Below, in pieces: positions 42,559 to 55,364 of a stretch of 64,000 nt of DNA. This stretch comes from Ectocarpus siliculosus (taxonomy: Eukaryota > Sar > Phaeophyceae > Ectocarpales > Ectocarpaceae): positions 36,581 to 100,580 of the forward strand of contig FN648563.1 in NCBI GenBank assembly GCA_000310025.1. The letters run 5' to 3'. Position 1 is the stretch's first letter. Each line of letters starts with the position of its first letter. The position numbers were made by a program, and so were the translations under genes. The notes under the pieces were generated by a model, which saw nothing but the letters and a program-made list of their open reading frames with translations, made no database searches and had not been told where the DNA came from.

Positions 42559-45500
42559 CTGTAGTACATGTGCTGTTGTGGTACTGTTGTTGTGTAGACG
42601 TGAGGTACGTGCAGTAGCTCACGCTCACGCTGGGAAATGCGGCGAAATTTTTGTTTCTGCCGCGACCCTGGATGCATGTTGTTTTGTCGCACTTTCCATC
42701 TCAGCGGCTCGTGCTTCGAGCCGAACTGTTCATCGCGAAGGCACACACACCTGGAAGCCTACATGCTCTTGGGCGTCTGTCCCTTTGCTTGCAGCCTGTT
42801 GTGGCCCTAGTTTCCTTGCTTGCTATAGCGTGTTGTGGGTACAGGTTACCTAGAAATACTGCTGCAGGAAACCCTGTGGCTCACACTTTTTCACTGCCGT
42901 GGGGAGAAGGAGGACCCTGTGGCTCACACTTCTTTACTGCCGTGGGAAGAAGGAAGACCTGGCCGCACACGCTGACGACGGAGGCTGGCTGTTTCCTGAT
43001 GGGCGAGTTGCATGCAAGCTTGAGCCACACACACCGTGTTGACCCCTGTTGCCGTCTTTCCCTTTCGGCGGCCGATAATGATGATGTTTATGAGAAATTG
43101 ATTGGATAAGTCCGAGCTTGAGTTGCAGATCCAGGCCTTGCGGAAACCGGTGTGTGTGTGTCTCGCTTTCGCAACCTCTTCCTGGACTTGGAATACATGC
43201 GTCTGGTCTTAGCTGCTGGATGCAAGTCCACGTCCAAGACCCAGGCCCAAGCGTCGCTAACATTTACGCGCAAATTCTTGCTACCACGTACGTACCACGC
43301 CCACCGATGGGCGCTGGACCCCAATTTTCCATTTCCTCGGCTGCTTTCGAGCGTTTGCTCACCTACCTGCTGTCATATATTATGCGCTATGCTACATATT
43401 ATGCATCGTCGCTTCATTCCGTCACCGGATCATTATTTGGCGTTTCGTCATTCGACCATGGTTCGGCTATGATTTTCTATTACTTTTGTTTTTTTTTGCC
43501 GCCTGCCTACAGTACACTTTTTTTTATTACATTCACGCTGCCCTTTTGCGTTTTATCCTCATAGCCATCTGCTTGATCTGCTCACTTATTGTATTCTAGT
43601 GCAATTTTTGTTTTACCCTTCACCCAATTTTCGTTTTTTCATCAGCAGCCTTAACCTGCTGGCCCTTACTCCCCTGGCTGGCTTCTTGTCTGTCGCACGT
43701 GCGCACGCCCATCCATCTGAATGCATGTGCGTGTGAACTGCCTACTGCATGTAGTTCTATCTGCTGTATATCATATTTGCTGACGGTGACCAGCATGTGA
43801 GCACGTTCCGCTGCATGCATCGATTTCGCATCACTGGGGACGCTGGTTCCCAGGATGCTACCGTTTGTTTCTAACTCGACCCCAGATGATTGCTTGCTCC
43901 GCACGGGAAGGCCATGGGTGGGATGTACGCGAACACACACACTGCTCGATTCCCCGTTCTCGACCGTTGCCGCCTAAATCGAGAGCGTGATAGCATGGCG
44001 AGAATTGGTGTGGAACCAGCAGTTGCGTTCTGTGTCGCAGTCCCCCAGGCCGGGAGGTTGCGCCCCTTCTGCTCTCTCGTGCACTGCTTATTTTATGTTG
44101 CCTGCCCTTTTGCTTCTCGTTTGCCGCGCGTTGCTTGTTGCTTGCTTACTCGCTCCTCGTCTGCCGTGGGTTTTGCGTTGCCTGCTTTTCGCTCGTTTTG
44201 CTGTGCGCTTCGCACGTACATGGATTGCCTCCTTCATTATTATTATTATTATTTATTTTTACATGCTCGTTTTTTGCGACGTTCTTTTCTTTATCCTTCT
44301 GTTTCCTGTTTGGGGACATTTCTTTTTTTCCAATAATCATTCCCATTTCTGAGTGTTCATGCTGACGTTGTCTCATAATCCTTTGTTTGCAACCACGCGG
44401 CTTGCACACTGGTGCATGTTCAGGCGTGCAACCCCATGCCTAACTCTCAGCTAACTAACCCTAACATGTGCTGGTATTTTGATTTCTTTTTTCAAGGCTC
44501 ACATGCTTTCCTCATGCGATGCGTGGGTCATCACGCATGGCATAAATTCCGTGCACGGTTGCTATCAGCTCACTCGTCTCCCGACCAGATTTTTTTTCGG
44601 CGGTGTGGTTGGCGGGTTGAGGGAACATGTGCAGCGGCTGACCCGGGTGACTACACCCATGGCCGCCCCCCCGGAGGGGGGAGGTGCCGCTGGGTGGCTC
44701 CACCGACGTCTGATATTGGTGTAGCTGCCATTCCTGGCGGCTGCATGATGTTTGGTATTAGGTGTAGCTGCCACTCCTGGCGGCTGCACCGGTGTCTGGT
44801 ATTGGTGTAGCTGCCGCTCCTAGCGGCTGCACCTGTACCACTGCTCGTCTTGTTGAGAGCGATGAAACGTGTGTAGCGACCACTCTGGTTGCTGCACGTA
44901 ATACATGCGATACGTTTTCCCCGAAAAGTGCTCATGCATGCTGTCACGTAGGGGTGAGGTTGAGTTTTGCTCTTGGCAACACACGCTGCGCTGCCGGTAG
45001 AAACCGCTTTCGATGCCGAGATAGGACGTCGAAGAGAGCACCCTCGCACCTTTGGAAACGACCGCGGATGGATGCTTTGACTTCAGCAAGGAGGGATGTC
45101 GCGCGGCCGTCATAACACAGCTCCCCAGGGACCGCGGGATATTGCTTTCTGCAAGGGGGGAGACGCCGCGGTCACCGGAGCACGGCTGCCTGAAAGCAGG
45201 GCGGAATACCCAGGCAGGATTGGAGGCCATCGGAATGTCGTCGGCACGTCTCCCAGAACAACAGCAACGAGGCGACGCGCACAGGGGGCAGGTTTTCACA
45301 AGAGTCGTGACAGCAGTTGAAGGCTTGGGGGGACGTAAAGAGGCAAGACGTTGAGTACGCTAATGCGAACAAAGGGAACGAGTTGCCAGCCACCGCAGAG
45401 TCCCTGTTAGCCGACATAGTCGTGCTGCCCCACACACGTACGACCACGCAGGGATGGAATTGACCTGGTCTTTGATATTCTACAGTTGTCACTGGCGCAC

Positions 45501-45680
45501 CTTGGCGATATGCATTGGCAGTTTGTGGTGGCCATGTTGCACTACGGATGTCGAAAGAATAAGAGATCGTTACCCTTTCTCCTAACACAACCCCCTTCGA
45601 GTACGGGTAGTTTGCACGTCCCTTGCACGTCCATAAAGGCTCTTTGTGGCGCCGCGCGTTGAGACATCGCCAGCGTCGTA
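42559..45680 (+). other. Element 2 noncoding interior
   Basis: No gag or RT recognised. It holds a 40-bp duplication at about 42866-42950 (GGCTCACACTTTTTCACTGCC and GGCTCACACTTCTTTACTGCC), C/T-rich stretches at 43480-43560 and 44080-44340, and an ATT microsatellite at 44236-44253. Confidence 0.55.
44708..44835 (+). repeat. Minisatellite, three units of about 46 bp
   Basis: Unit pattern GGTATTGGTGTAGCTGCCAC, TCCTGGCGGCTGCACC, repeated about three times with small changes. Confidence 0.85.
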
Positions 45681-46384
45681 GAGCACGTTGTGCCCGACGC
45701 GCGCTCGCGGCTCCCGGTTGCAGGGCCCGCTGAGGAGAACGTCGATGAATCTTTTCGGGACGATTTGTCGCCCGCGGTAGAGGACGCGTCAGTCGAGGCT
45801 CTGGGCCCAGAGTTGAACGGTGTGAGATTGGCCGATCTAGACCCTGCACAGGCAGACCTAAAGGAGAATGCGGTAGCTCACGTCCCTTCCCCACCCTTGG
45901 TCCATGGGGCCGTTAACGCTAACCCCTCCGCCCTTGGAGCGCTGCCCTTTGCGATGAGCGTTCGATGCCGAGTCCCAGGGACTACGCCGTAGCGGCAGGA
46001 CTCGCACGCCATCCGTACGCCTGCGGCCCATCGGCGACGTGCAGTTGCCCCCGGTGGGAGCGACGGGGCTTCTCCAGGACGAGCAGGAGGCTGGACCCAC
46101 ACCTGTCGAAGCCGTGCCACCCGCACCCCCGCTTCCAGGGCTACCGCCCTCGCCCGTCCATCGAAGCCGCGACGACATCGGTGAAGTGCTCGCGGCACGG
46201 GGGGAGGTACCGAGGTCGTCGTCGGGACCAGATGTTCGTGGGACGTCAGCCGTTGACCAGGCGGCGCAGGTTCTCACCAAGCCATCCATCCTCGCACAAC
46301 GGCAACGGGACGACACCCTTTTGGGCCAGTGACCAGAACTGGGAGGAACTCTCCCGTCGAGAGCTTGAGCGGCTTTCGAGATAA
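45681..46384 (+). pseudogene. pol: Pol remnant: RNase H end fused to the pol tail
   Basis: 45681-45992 reads EHVVPDARSRLPVAGPAEEN, then LNGVRLADLDPAQADLKENA. This parallels the RNase H end and linker of element 1 (DHVVPDALFRL; LDGICLADLGPTEVDDRKVE). In the next frames a Pro-rich segment (46100-46160) and SDQNWEELSRRELERLSR, stop at 46384, correspond to the Tudor-like tail of element 1 (SDGDWEELNRRELRRG). Methyltransferase and integrase, which lie between these parts in element 1, are missing. At least two frame changes occur. The segment shows common descent of the two elements. Confidence 0.72.
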
Positions 46385-47341
46385 CGGCTGCATTACGGCA
46401 TGCACAAATCCGAGGCGTCGCTGTGCGTGCATGATGTTGGATCAGGGCTGTGTCTGCAGGTGGCCTAACATCACCCGTACACGAATCGGCAACCCCCGGA
46501 TGTATTGGCTGAGGCGTTCGATTATTTATAATCATTGTGTAGGTAGCCTGGGACAACCGTACATGTTGGAGGTGTTTGTTTATTTTATCGTCGTTTTCTA
46601 GGTAGCTTCAAGACACACGTACATTCCTTGGGTATCGTATATGGGTTGACAGATGGTCGCGGCCGTTTGCCGGTAGTTTTACCACGCCTGCACAAGAGTC
46701 GGTACGCTTCTAACTTTAGTTAAAACGGATGGGGTATCGCTGTATAAGTCCTTAAAGTGTGTTTCGTGGAGCGTGTTTCGTGCAATAAGTGACGCGTCCG
46801 TTGGGGGTGAGATCGTTGTGTTCTGGATGTTTATTTCGTATAGGGAATAGCGTTTTCCCGTAGCTTGCGCACGTTGCTCTGCTCCGTCTGGGCGTCGTTA
46901 TTCGTGTGATCGAGTTTCGTTTTGGGTGGTATTCATAGAGTTGGATTTTCCGAGTTGTTGCAAGAGTGCTAAGTACCGTGGGGAATAGAGTACCGTACCG
47001 TACCCATTTCGGGAACGCAGCATCGTTGTGCTGTGCGTCTTGGTGTGCCGTGCGACCTAGTGTTGTAGGTGCTTGCATAGTACCCTTGCTCGGGATGGGG
47101 GCGAAGGGTTTCTCCCGGACACCGGGTTTTTCCTTCGCACAAGTCGATGTCGGGCTTGTTCAACGCGCAGTGAGAATGTCGAGACGAGCGGTTTTTATGT
47201 AGGTTTTTTCGCTGTCACCTCTCGATATTTTCGGTCGAACTTTCGGTCCAACTTATAGGCATCGCATGGTAGTTTTCAAGAGGAAGTGCGCCACTTTGCG
47301 GTGTCCGCAATTCCCGCTACCGTTTAGCATGTGACAGTGCT
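46385..47341 (+). other. Element 2 3' noncoding region
   Basis: No gene recognised. Repeated GTGTTTCGTG and CGTACA-type blocks occur without clear periodicity. Confidence 0.4.
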
Positions 47342-47348
47342 GGGGGGA
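47342..47348 (+). promoter_or_regulatory. Polypurine tract
   Basis: GGGGGGA directly before LTR2. Confidence 0.7.
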
Positions 47349-47812
47349 TGTTACGGTTACATAGTTTACGGTACAGGGAGTTGCACCCTTCGGGATTAGC
47401 GTTGTCCCCATAGGGTGGTGTTGACAGTTCTGTACAATAATTGCGGAACCCCTTTTGTCTCGGGCTTCGTGCTGCCGCACGAAGCCCACTTACTTACTTC
47501 CTGTTGGCATCCAGTGCTCAGCAATAATCAAAGTGCATATCGTATCCACGACGGGAGACCTTCTCCACGCTCCACAAGCCTACATCTAGGCTTTCTCTAC
47601 CGCTGTTCAAGCGCGCATCTTCGAACTCGGTACTGATCGAGAGGCTGCTACCATCAGGTCGGTAGCTTTTGGTAATTATTCCGGAAAGCGTGACTTCCTT
47701 CCTATACAGACAACCCTGGACTTGTGGCCATGAATGGCCACAAGCACATGCCTAGATAGACCCACTCAAGTCACGAGATCCATCCCAAATCAGAGCCTCT
47801 CTTTCCGTCACA
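47349..47812 (+). repeat. Element 2 right LTR
   Basis: 464 bp. It lacks 8 bp of an ACTT/GCTT run found in the left LTR. Followed by TATC. Confidence 0.97.
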
Positions 47813-50800
47813 TATCCACGAACGGAGGACTGCCCTGAGCTCCGAGGGAGCTAGCACGAAGCATGTGTGCGGGAATGGGCGTCAACTCCTGCCTGGTTGA
47901 TTATCTCCGGGCTTAAGATCAGGAGTTATTCCGTCCGAGTTACGAGTTGTTCGCCTTTCCTTTGTGCCGTAGATTGCCAGAAGGATGGCGAACTATATTG
48001 TAAGTGCATGTAGTCTGATTGAGTGACCGCTGGCAGTCAGAGTGGGATTGTAGTCGCTTTTAGATATTTGAGTATACCCTGTCCGCGATGAGTAGAGCAG
48101 TCGTTGCGTGTTGCAACTCGCACAGAGCACGACAGTCGGCTGTATGGTTTGACGAAAGAAAAATTGGAATTATCTTTTTGGTCATGGATATTCCTCTGTA
48201 AGATATGCATGGTACGATGCTCAGCAGTGGACAAGAACACGACTCAGATACAGTTGATGTCAGATATGCAGCAGTAGTAAACTATTGGGTACAGCAACAT
48301 CTAGACCTGTGCAGACAGCTAGGCTTTGCAGGCAACAGTAGGTTGACTGCCACATCCAGCTAGTCATTGCAGCAAGTAAGCTGGTGGTAGTACCAAGAAT
48401 CTACAAGGGCATGGATGCATGGATGTCTGGGTGCAACACACGGGACTGTCAGGAGACTGTCAGGTGTAGACCCTTTGAGACTTTTCATTTCGTGCCTTGT
48501 AGACCCCAAACGTTCAGCCGAGATGGAGATAGATCTGGGGGTCATGTGTTCAAATGTTTATTAATGTTGAATTGCTTTGAGCTGAGCACAACGCGCACTC
48601 GCCCTTCGTGCTCACCATCATCCAAGCAAACCTGACCCCGAAGTCAGTCAGTAATGACAACATCTTTCATACCTCTTCGCTCTGAGACACACCGAGCAGC
48701 AGCGGCACTCCAGTGCACCTCTACCTATAGGCTACACATCAGCGTACGGATATACCATACTAGGGTTGTACGGATATACCATACTAGGGTTTTAAGGATT
48801 GGCCCCCCGCCCCCCAATGGGGCTGTGGGCCAACATCCAGGGCGGCTGGTGGTGAGTGTCCGGGAGGACGGGAAGAAGAAGAAGAAGAAGGGGAGAGGAT
48901 TTGTAGGGACGGCAAGAAGGGACGGTGTTCGGAGAGGCAAGGAAGTGGTGAAGAATTTCGGCACTCGACGAGCGCGCGATCCCGTCGGGGGTGAAAGGGA
49001 CATGCCAGTCCGTAGTCTTGTCTATCGGAATCCAAAAGCCGAAAAATGGAGGTATACATTATGTACACAACGATGGAGAAGGCCGACGAGGAAGGTACGA
49101 AGAGAGGAAATTGCACCCCACGTTCGAAGTCGGTGTGAAAAACGCCGCAAGGAAGGAGTGCGAAGTAAACAATAAAACAAACGGAGACGTCGACGTTTGC
49201 GTCGTGGAACGATCCTTCCTTATAACGCAGATACTCACCAATGCAAGACGGGGAGGTAAAATACCCATCGTGAAAGTCAAAGCGCTGGTCATAACTGCAT
49301 ATGACTCATGCGCGGAGAACTTACCACGGAGACTTATCAGGAAGAAGTTTGAAGGCCGGCTAAGAAGGTTTTTAAGACATAAACGCTTACGCGACCATGG
49401 CAATCGCAACGGCAGGAAGCTGCCGTGACAACACAAGTACCTCGACACTCCCATCACGACTTCTATGTCCAGTAGTACCGCACTAGTATATACGATGTGG
49501 AAGATCCCCGAGGAGAGCCTTTGCGCGGCAACAACTACAGAGAGAGCGGGAGCTCTGCGTGTACCTGTTGGTGTACATGTGGCAGGCGCACGACACGCCA
49601 AGGGCAGGTTTGTGTAAGGCGTAGACAAAGGCGTAGACAAAACAAACCGAGGTTTATTGAAACAACTCGAATTGCCATACTGTTTATATTGGGGTACCCG
49701 GAACGCATTGCGTACTGCGGGGCCCCCTCGGTCGAGAGGAGGAGTCGCATGTGTTACCATTCTGTTCAAGCCTTGTGTCCACAGAGTCTTGGCGTGCCAG
49801 AGAGAGTATCACAGAGACAACTAGCGAGGTGATCACATAGAAGGCTGGAGCTGACAGGAAGTGGAGTCTTTTCTTGCCTCCTCTTCCAGTTGGGAAATCG
49901 GGCTACTCGAGCTACACAGCAGTCGTAACTGAGAACTCGGGGTCCCGAGATGTGACGAGAGCGGAGAGGAGAGCAAGGACGCCAGGCGCCGGCAGGCGTG
50001 GCATCTAGGGCGCAACACTGAGCGGTACGTGTGGTGACGTGATGACAATGTGGGATGATGTGGGAAGAGAGCAAAACCCACAATGTGTTTTGGTATGTCA
50101 AAAAAGGAGAGACACAACCCCAACGGAGTGTTCTGCCACGTTTGCATGGGGAGAGAGATCCCGCTGCTGCTGGGTTGATTCGGTGGCGTACTCAGTCACC
50201 CATGTCGCACGTGATTCAATGACTAAACACATCAACCGGGTTAGGTGGCCGAGGTTGGTGGGCCTGCTTCGACAGCGCTGGCTGTCACGGCTGTTGCCAC
50301 CGTGTACGAAGAGTACGCAGTCATGTGGATGATATACGTACACTCGCAAATACAGCAGTTGTTCCGCATCGATGCGGGAGAGAAAACTAACTGTGGGTTC
50401 TGTGGCGTTACGTTCACCATGTTGAACGTGGTTTCAATACCGGCTCCGCATCTACCGAGTGTGTGGTGGCCACAGCCAAGCAAGACAATACCCACAAACT
50501 ATTATTGTTTGGTGTCGATACGCGATGGAAGTACATACACGAATGCTGGGTCACATGGTGCGCTGTAGACGAGTGTATCATATGGACTAATCTGGCCTCA
50601 GATATGCGTTGCAGTCGTTTTGAATAACATGGTGTCCTGTACACGAGTGTGTATCACATAATCTGGATTCAGATTTACGCTGCAGTCGATAAAAGCCAGA
50701 GATTGTGCAATTGCCAGCTGTGGACACTACTTACAAGGTTACAATAAATTGTTGGAGACTTGCCGTGAGAATCGAGGCCCGATTCGACGGACTCCGTTGA

Positions 50801-50879
50801 AGTCCTCCCAGAGTACATACAATTGTACTGAGAAAGTTGCTGGACAGCACCAAGCATTCCTTGTTTTCGCAACAGCGCT
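47813..50879. other. Gene-poor region
   Basis: 48744-48791 is a 24-bp sequence twice in tandem (GTACGGATATACCATACTAG). An AGA microsatellite is at about 48872-48890. A 145-codon plus-strand frame (48991-49428) is basic at its end (RRLIRKKFEGRLRRFLRH) but is overlapped by a 236-codon frame on the other strand. I recognise neither. Confidence 0.35.
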
Positions 50880-51460
50880 ACTCACCAGGGTTGTTGCCTG
50901 TGTGGCGACTCACGCATGAATACATAGAGTATGAATGCCGGAACCACAGACATAAATAGTGTGTGGCGGCCGTGGTTGGTGGGCTTGTTTCTCGCAACAG
51001 CGCTATTTACCGGGGTTGTTGCCTGTGGGCGATTCACGCATGAATATAGGGAGTGTAAATGCCGACACCATACACGTGAACAGTGTGTGGCGGCCGTGGT
51101 TGGTGTACTTGTTTTGTTTTCAACAAGCGCTAACTACGAGAGTTGTCGCCGGGGGTGATTCACGTACAGACATAGAGAGTGTAACAGCCGGAACCACACG
51201 CATGAGTAGAGAGTGGCGGCCGGAGTTGATGGACTTGTTGTCGCAACAGCGCTACATACCTCCTCGAGCTGTCGCCTTGGGCGATTCACGCAGTCTGTTT
51301 ATGCCAGAACCAAACACACCAATCGTGTTTGGCGGCCGTGGTTGTTGAGCTTGGTTTTGAACAGTGCTACCTGCCGGGGTTGTCGCATGGGGCGATTCAC
51401 GCAGATTTATTTTTTATGCTGGTACCGATCGTGTGTGAAGGCCGTGGTTGGTGAGCTTCT
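50880..51460 (+). repeat. Old degenerate satellite, block 1
   Basis: About five diverged units of 108-127 bp, each with GGCGGCCGTGGTTGGTG, CAACAGCGCTA, GGTTGTCGC and GGCGATTCACGCA. Confidence 0.85.
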
Positions 51461-52139
51461 TCCACCTACCACACCACGAAATAGACCGTGTACCAGGTAG
51501 GCTTCTATTTCTGCTGCTACATAGACGAGTATATGGCCGTCGGTAAGGGTAATCGGTCGCTGGATTTCTCGCACTGTTGCCAAAGACCGAGCCTATTGAC
51601 AGATGACGTGTGCAATCTATTGCAAATTGAAATGCCTGTCGAATTTCACGATAGACATCTTTGGCAGCAACAGACTTCGACGGCTTCCTTCCGGTAGACA
51701 TTGCGGGCAGGATTAGAAGAAGCCTTCGAACATGTTCTCGTGCAAGTGGATATCCTTGACGACCTTGAGGACAGATTGCTCGAGATAACGACTATCGATG
51801 TTGCGTTTCGATATATATCTGTAGCCCGCTCAAGAATCTACTGCAGTAAACGATGTATATCGATGACATGTCATGAACCCAGTGGCAATGGCTTCCGAGA
51901 AAACCGTTGAACGTCTGTTGCTATGCACAATTCATATCAATAGGCACCATCGAAATCTGTTACGGTTGACAACAGATATCGACAGAACCTTTTGAAAAAT
52001 TTGTTGTCCTTGACAAGGGAGGTCGAAAGGAACTTTCAAAATCTACTGTTTTGACAATGGATATCGGGACAAACCTCTCAAAATCTATGGTCCCCGACAA
52101 GGGATGTCGATATTTGATGTTGTCACTCGTGGTCCATTG
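51461..52139. other. Non-satellite spacer
   Basis: Separates two satellite blocks. A short internal repeat (GACAACAGATATCGACAG; GACAATGGATATCGGGACA; GACAAGGGATGTCGATAT) occurs at 51967-52110. Confidence 0.5.
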
Positions 52140-53910
52140 TAGCAACCTACCAGGGTTGTCGCATGAGGCGGTTCTTCAGATCAGTTTATGCCGGGACCAA
52201 ACACATCAATCGTGTTTGGCGGCCGTAGCTGGTGAGCTTCACTTTGTACAGTATTTCCTACCAAGGTTGTGGCATGGGGAGATTTTGCCAGGGTTGCCGC
52301 ATGGGGCGATTCTCGCCGGTTTGTGTATGCCGGGACCAAACACACCAATCGTATTTGGCGGCGGTGGCTGGCGAACTTCATTTTGGAACAGTGCTACTTG
52401 TCGGGATTGTCGCATCGGGCGATTCACACACATGTGTTCATGCCGGAACCAAGAACATAAATCGTGTTTGGCGACTGTGGTTGGTAGCTTCTTTTTTCTG
52501 AACATGGATATCTACCAGGGTCGTCGCATTGGGCGATTCACGCAGATCAGTTTATGCCGGGACCCGACACATGACTCGTGTCTAGCGGCCGTGGTCGGTG
52601 ACCTTGACCGGAACAGTGCTACGTACGAGAATTGTCGCAGATTGACGCAGACTTGTGTATGCCGGCACCGGACGCATCAATCGTGTTTGACGGTCCAGGT
52701 CGGTGCTTCGTATTGACCAGTACTAACTAGCAGGGGTTCCGCAGTGAGGGACTCAAGCAGATATATTTCTGCCGGGATCGTGATTGGCAACCGTGGTTGG
52801 TAGGCTTGTTTTCGCAACAGTACATACCAGAGTGTCGCATCGTGCGGTCTACGCAGCCCATTCTTTTGCGGGGATCACAAATATCACTTGTGCTTGGCGG
52901 TCATGAAGTTTGCGGCATATCACAGGTGTCGCTTTGCACGGTTCACGCAGCCATGAATGCATCACGAGGAAAAAAATCTAAGTAGGCGACGGAACTAAAC
53001 ACGTCTACAACGTTTTGCAGATAGGTTGGGAGCGTTAGGTTTTCGAAGCGATGCCAACTGCGATGGTCGCGCTTTGACGATTCACGCAGTCTTACCATCC
53101 ATTCACATTGTGCTCGGTCCGTGTCTACCGGAACAAGACACATCAATCGTGGCTGGCGGTGGTGTGGTAGTTGTTGCAACGATGTTGCCTACCGAGGCCG
53201 TCGCATTCGTGTGATTCCTGCAGACGTGTCGATCAGAACTTGGTTGCCAGTATCTGCTTAGACCACCCAATCTAACGTGTCCCAGTTATATCATGGTGAT
53301 TTCTGCGAGTGGTGATGGAGCTACGGTTGCTAAACGCTGTCTAATGCGGCCAGCGCATTCGCAAAAATCCGGCAATCATGGCAATCAAAATATGTTTTCA
53401 ACATTGCCACTGCGAATCACATGAATTTGTGATTGGCGACCATGATTTGTAGGCTTGGTTTCGAACAGTGCTGACAGGGTTTTCGCAGTGGGCGATTCAC
53501 GCGGATATATTTTGCCGACAACCAAACACATGAGTCGTGAATGGCGGCCGTGCGTGTGGGCGTGTTCCTAGCAACAACAGTGCTTCCCGCGGTTGTCGCA
53601 TTCGAGCGATTCTCACTATCCAGTAGAATCATGAACATGGTGTGGATTTGTCAGTATCCGCCAGGACCAAACAACCAACATTCGTTGTTGGTTCTGTGGT
53701 AGGGCCGCCTGTTTCATACAGTAGTGCCGTTCCTGCGGCCGCCGAGTTTGTGCGATTACGCGGTTGGTCATGTATATTGTGCAGATGATATGCAATCGGT
53801 ATGTGCCGGGGCGAAACACATCAATCGTGTTTTGGTGGCCTGGTTTGGGGGAGCTTATTTCAACAGCACTACCCACATTTACAGAGTCGGCATTCGTGCA
53901 TGTACGCATG
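52140..53910 (+). repeat. Old degenerate satellite, block 2
   Basis: A dozen or so units of about 98-140 bp, increasingly diverged to the right, with the same landmarks: TATGCCGGGACC, CACATCAATCGTG, TTTGGCGGCCGTGG and GGCGATTCACGCAG. No continuous coding frame. Confidence 0.8.
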
Positions 53911-55317
53911 AAATATTTTAATGCCAGTTTTTCCGCTGTTCGCGTGGACGAAACGCATCAACTCGGTTTCGTATTGCTCTGTTGCTTGTTGTGAAAGGGA
54001 GCGCTTGCACACTCGCAGATGGCGATTGAATCGAGGTCACGCCTGGGCAGGGCGGCAGGACGCGGGCGGACCGGTGCGTGGGGATCGTGGCCGGCAACGC
54101 CAGGTGTTTTCTTTCAGAAGCCATGACGGTGGATATGTCCGCCGGGTGCCCCACGCCGCGACCACACCGCGACCGTCTTCATGGGAGCCAGGGCTTACGC
54201 CCGCTCGGGGAGCAGCAAGGCGCCGTGCCGTGCACGGTCTTCTCCGCGGACCGCAGACCGCGGCCCAGGGGCGGCGGTGGAATCAAAAGGATGTTATTGA
54301 AGGGGTCGCCGAGAGCTGAGTGAAGTAAAAAACACGGCCGAATGAGGGCGGCCCGACGGCATGGCAACAAGGGCTGCAGCGAGATTTAAGGCACAAGCCA
54401 ACTCAGACCTGATGGACGACCTCATCGGGTCCTCAACCGCGGAGCGGGGCAGCTGGTCGATGCGGCGGTGGTGTGTAGGAAGCCACCCGTATCACCGCCG
54501 GGTACCGATTGTTCCTGCCATCGTCACGCCGGAGTGGTCGGGGTTCTCCTCGTACATCGCATCAGACGATCCAAGAATCGGGATGATTTTAACGACCCAT
54601 GATCGGGATACAGAGCAGACGGCGGAGCAGTTGCTCTGGTGGTGGCGTCGTTGTCATGTTGTGCAACGTTGCCCGATGACGCGCCGTTAACATCCTGTCT
54701 TAGTTAAAGGTTGCGCAGTGGAAGTTCTGAAGTATGCCCAAGCCCGCGGAGCTTCGAGGCAAATAGTTACGAAATAGGGGTGAATCCCAGAAACTAACAT
54801 GCGCTGCACCATTTAGCTAAGGATTTGGGAATTTGCTGTATATGGCTGTTGGGGGCAACACATTGAAACGAGTATCCCGAAGGGCGGGAAGATGAAGTCA
54901 GAGGAATGTATAGGAGCCGCCCACAGTAGAGGACTCGCAAGGGGTGTCCCGTTCGGTACGACATAGCGAGTCGGGAGGCAATCGGGGGAAAGCACTGTGT
55001 GCGGTAGGTAGGCAGTAACAGGAGCTAATCACACTGCACGAGTAGTGTCATGATGACCTCGATGTTGGGGAAGAAAATGGTAGGGTACCATTTTAGGGAC
55101 TTGGTCATCTGAGACTACTGTGTGCAGTAAGATTGGTTCCCTTCACCGCAGGAGAGAGCACCCTCAGTTGCTGTTTGGAGGGAAGAGAGAGACAGTCTTT
55201 ATTGGGAGAGAGGCGGAGGCACGATAGAAAGGCCGCAGAAACGTGTCTGCGGGAAACGTGCTCTCTTCCAGTTTGGTATCTCTCTCTTCCCTCGGGCGGT
55301 AGAAAATATTAATAAAT
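53911..55317. other. Region between satellites
   Basis: Two plus-strand frames are visible: 53921-54319 (Arg-rich) and 54361-54690 (109 codons, starts MATRAAARFKAQANSDLMDD). Neither is recognised. GC-rich 54050-54310 contrasts with its surroundings. Confidence 0.3.
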
Positions 55318-55345
55318 GCAATTCGGAAGAAAACAATAAATAAGG
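55318..55345 (-). repeat. Dispersed boundary motif at the left edge of the satellite array
   Basis: GCAATTCGGAAGAAAACAATAA, the reverse complement of the motif at 646-675 and 1807-1828. It sits about 20 bp before the first satellite unit. Confidence 0.7.
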
Positions 55346-55364
55346 AATTGTTGAACAACACTGA

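Larger units (their letters stand above)
42069..47812 (+). mobile_element. LTR retrotransposon deletion derivative (element 2)
   Basis: 5.7 kb with LTRs of 472 and 464 bp that start TGTTACGG and end CCGTCACA. Flanked by TATC on both sides (42065-42068, 47813-47816). The LTRs differ by about 8 substitutions plus an 8-bp indel. A TGG-start primer-site candidate and a G-run before LTR2 are present. The 4.8-kb interior has almost no intact coding sequence. Near its 3' end it keeps an RNase H end and a Tudor-like pol tail similar to element 1, so it is a non-autonomous relative. Confidence 0.9.

Noticed and set aside
49059-49769. Minus-strand ORF of 236 codons
   Set aside because: No recognisable domain, and it overlaps an equally plausible plus-strand frame. 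Neither is supported.
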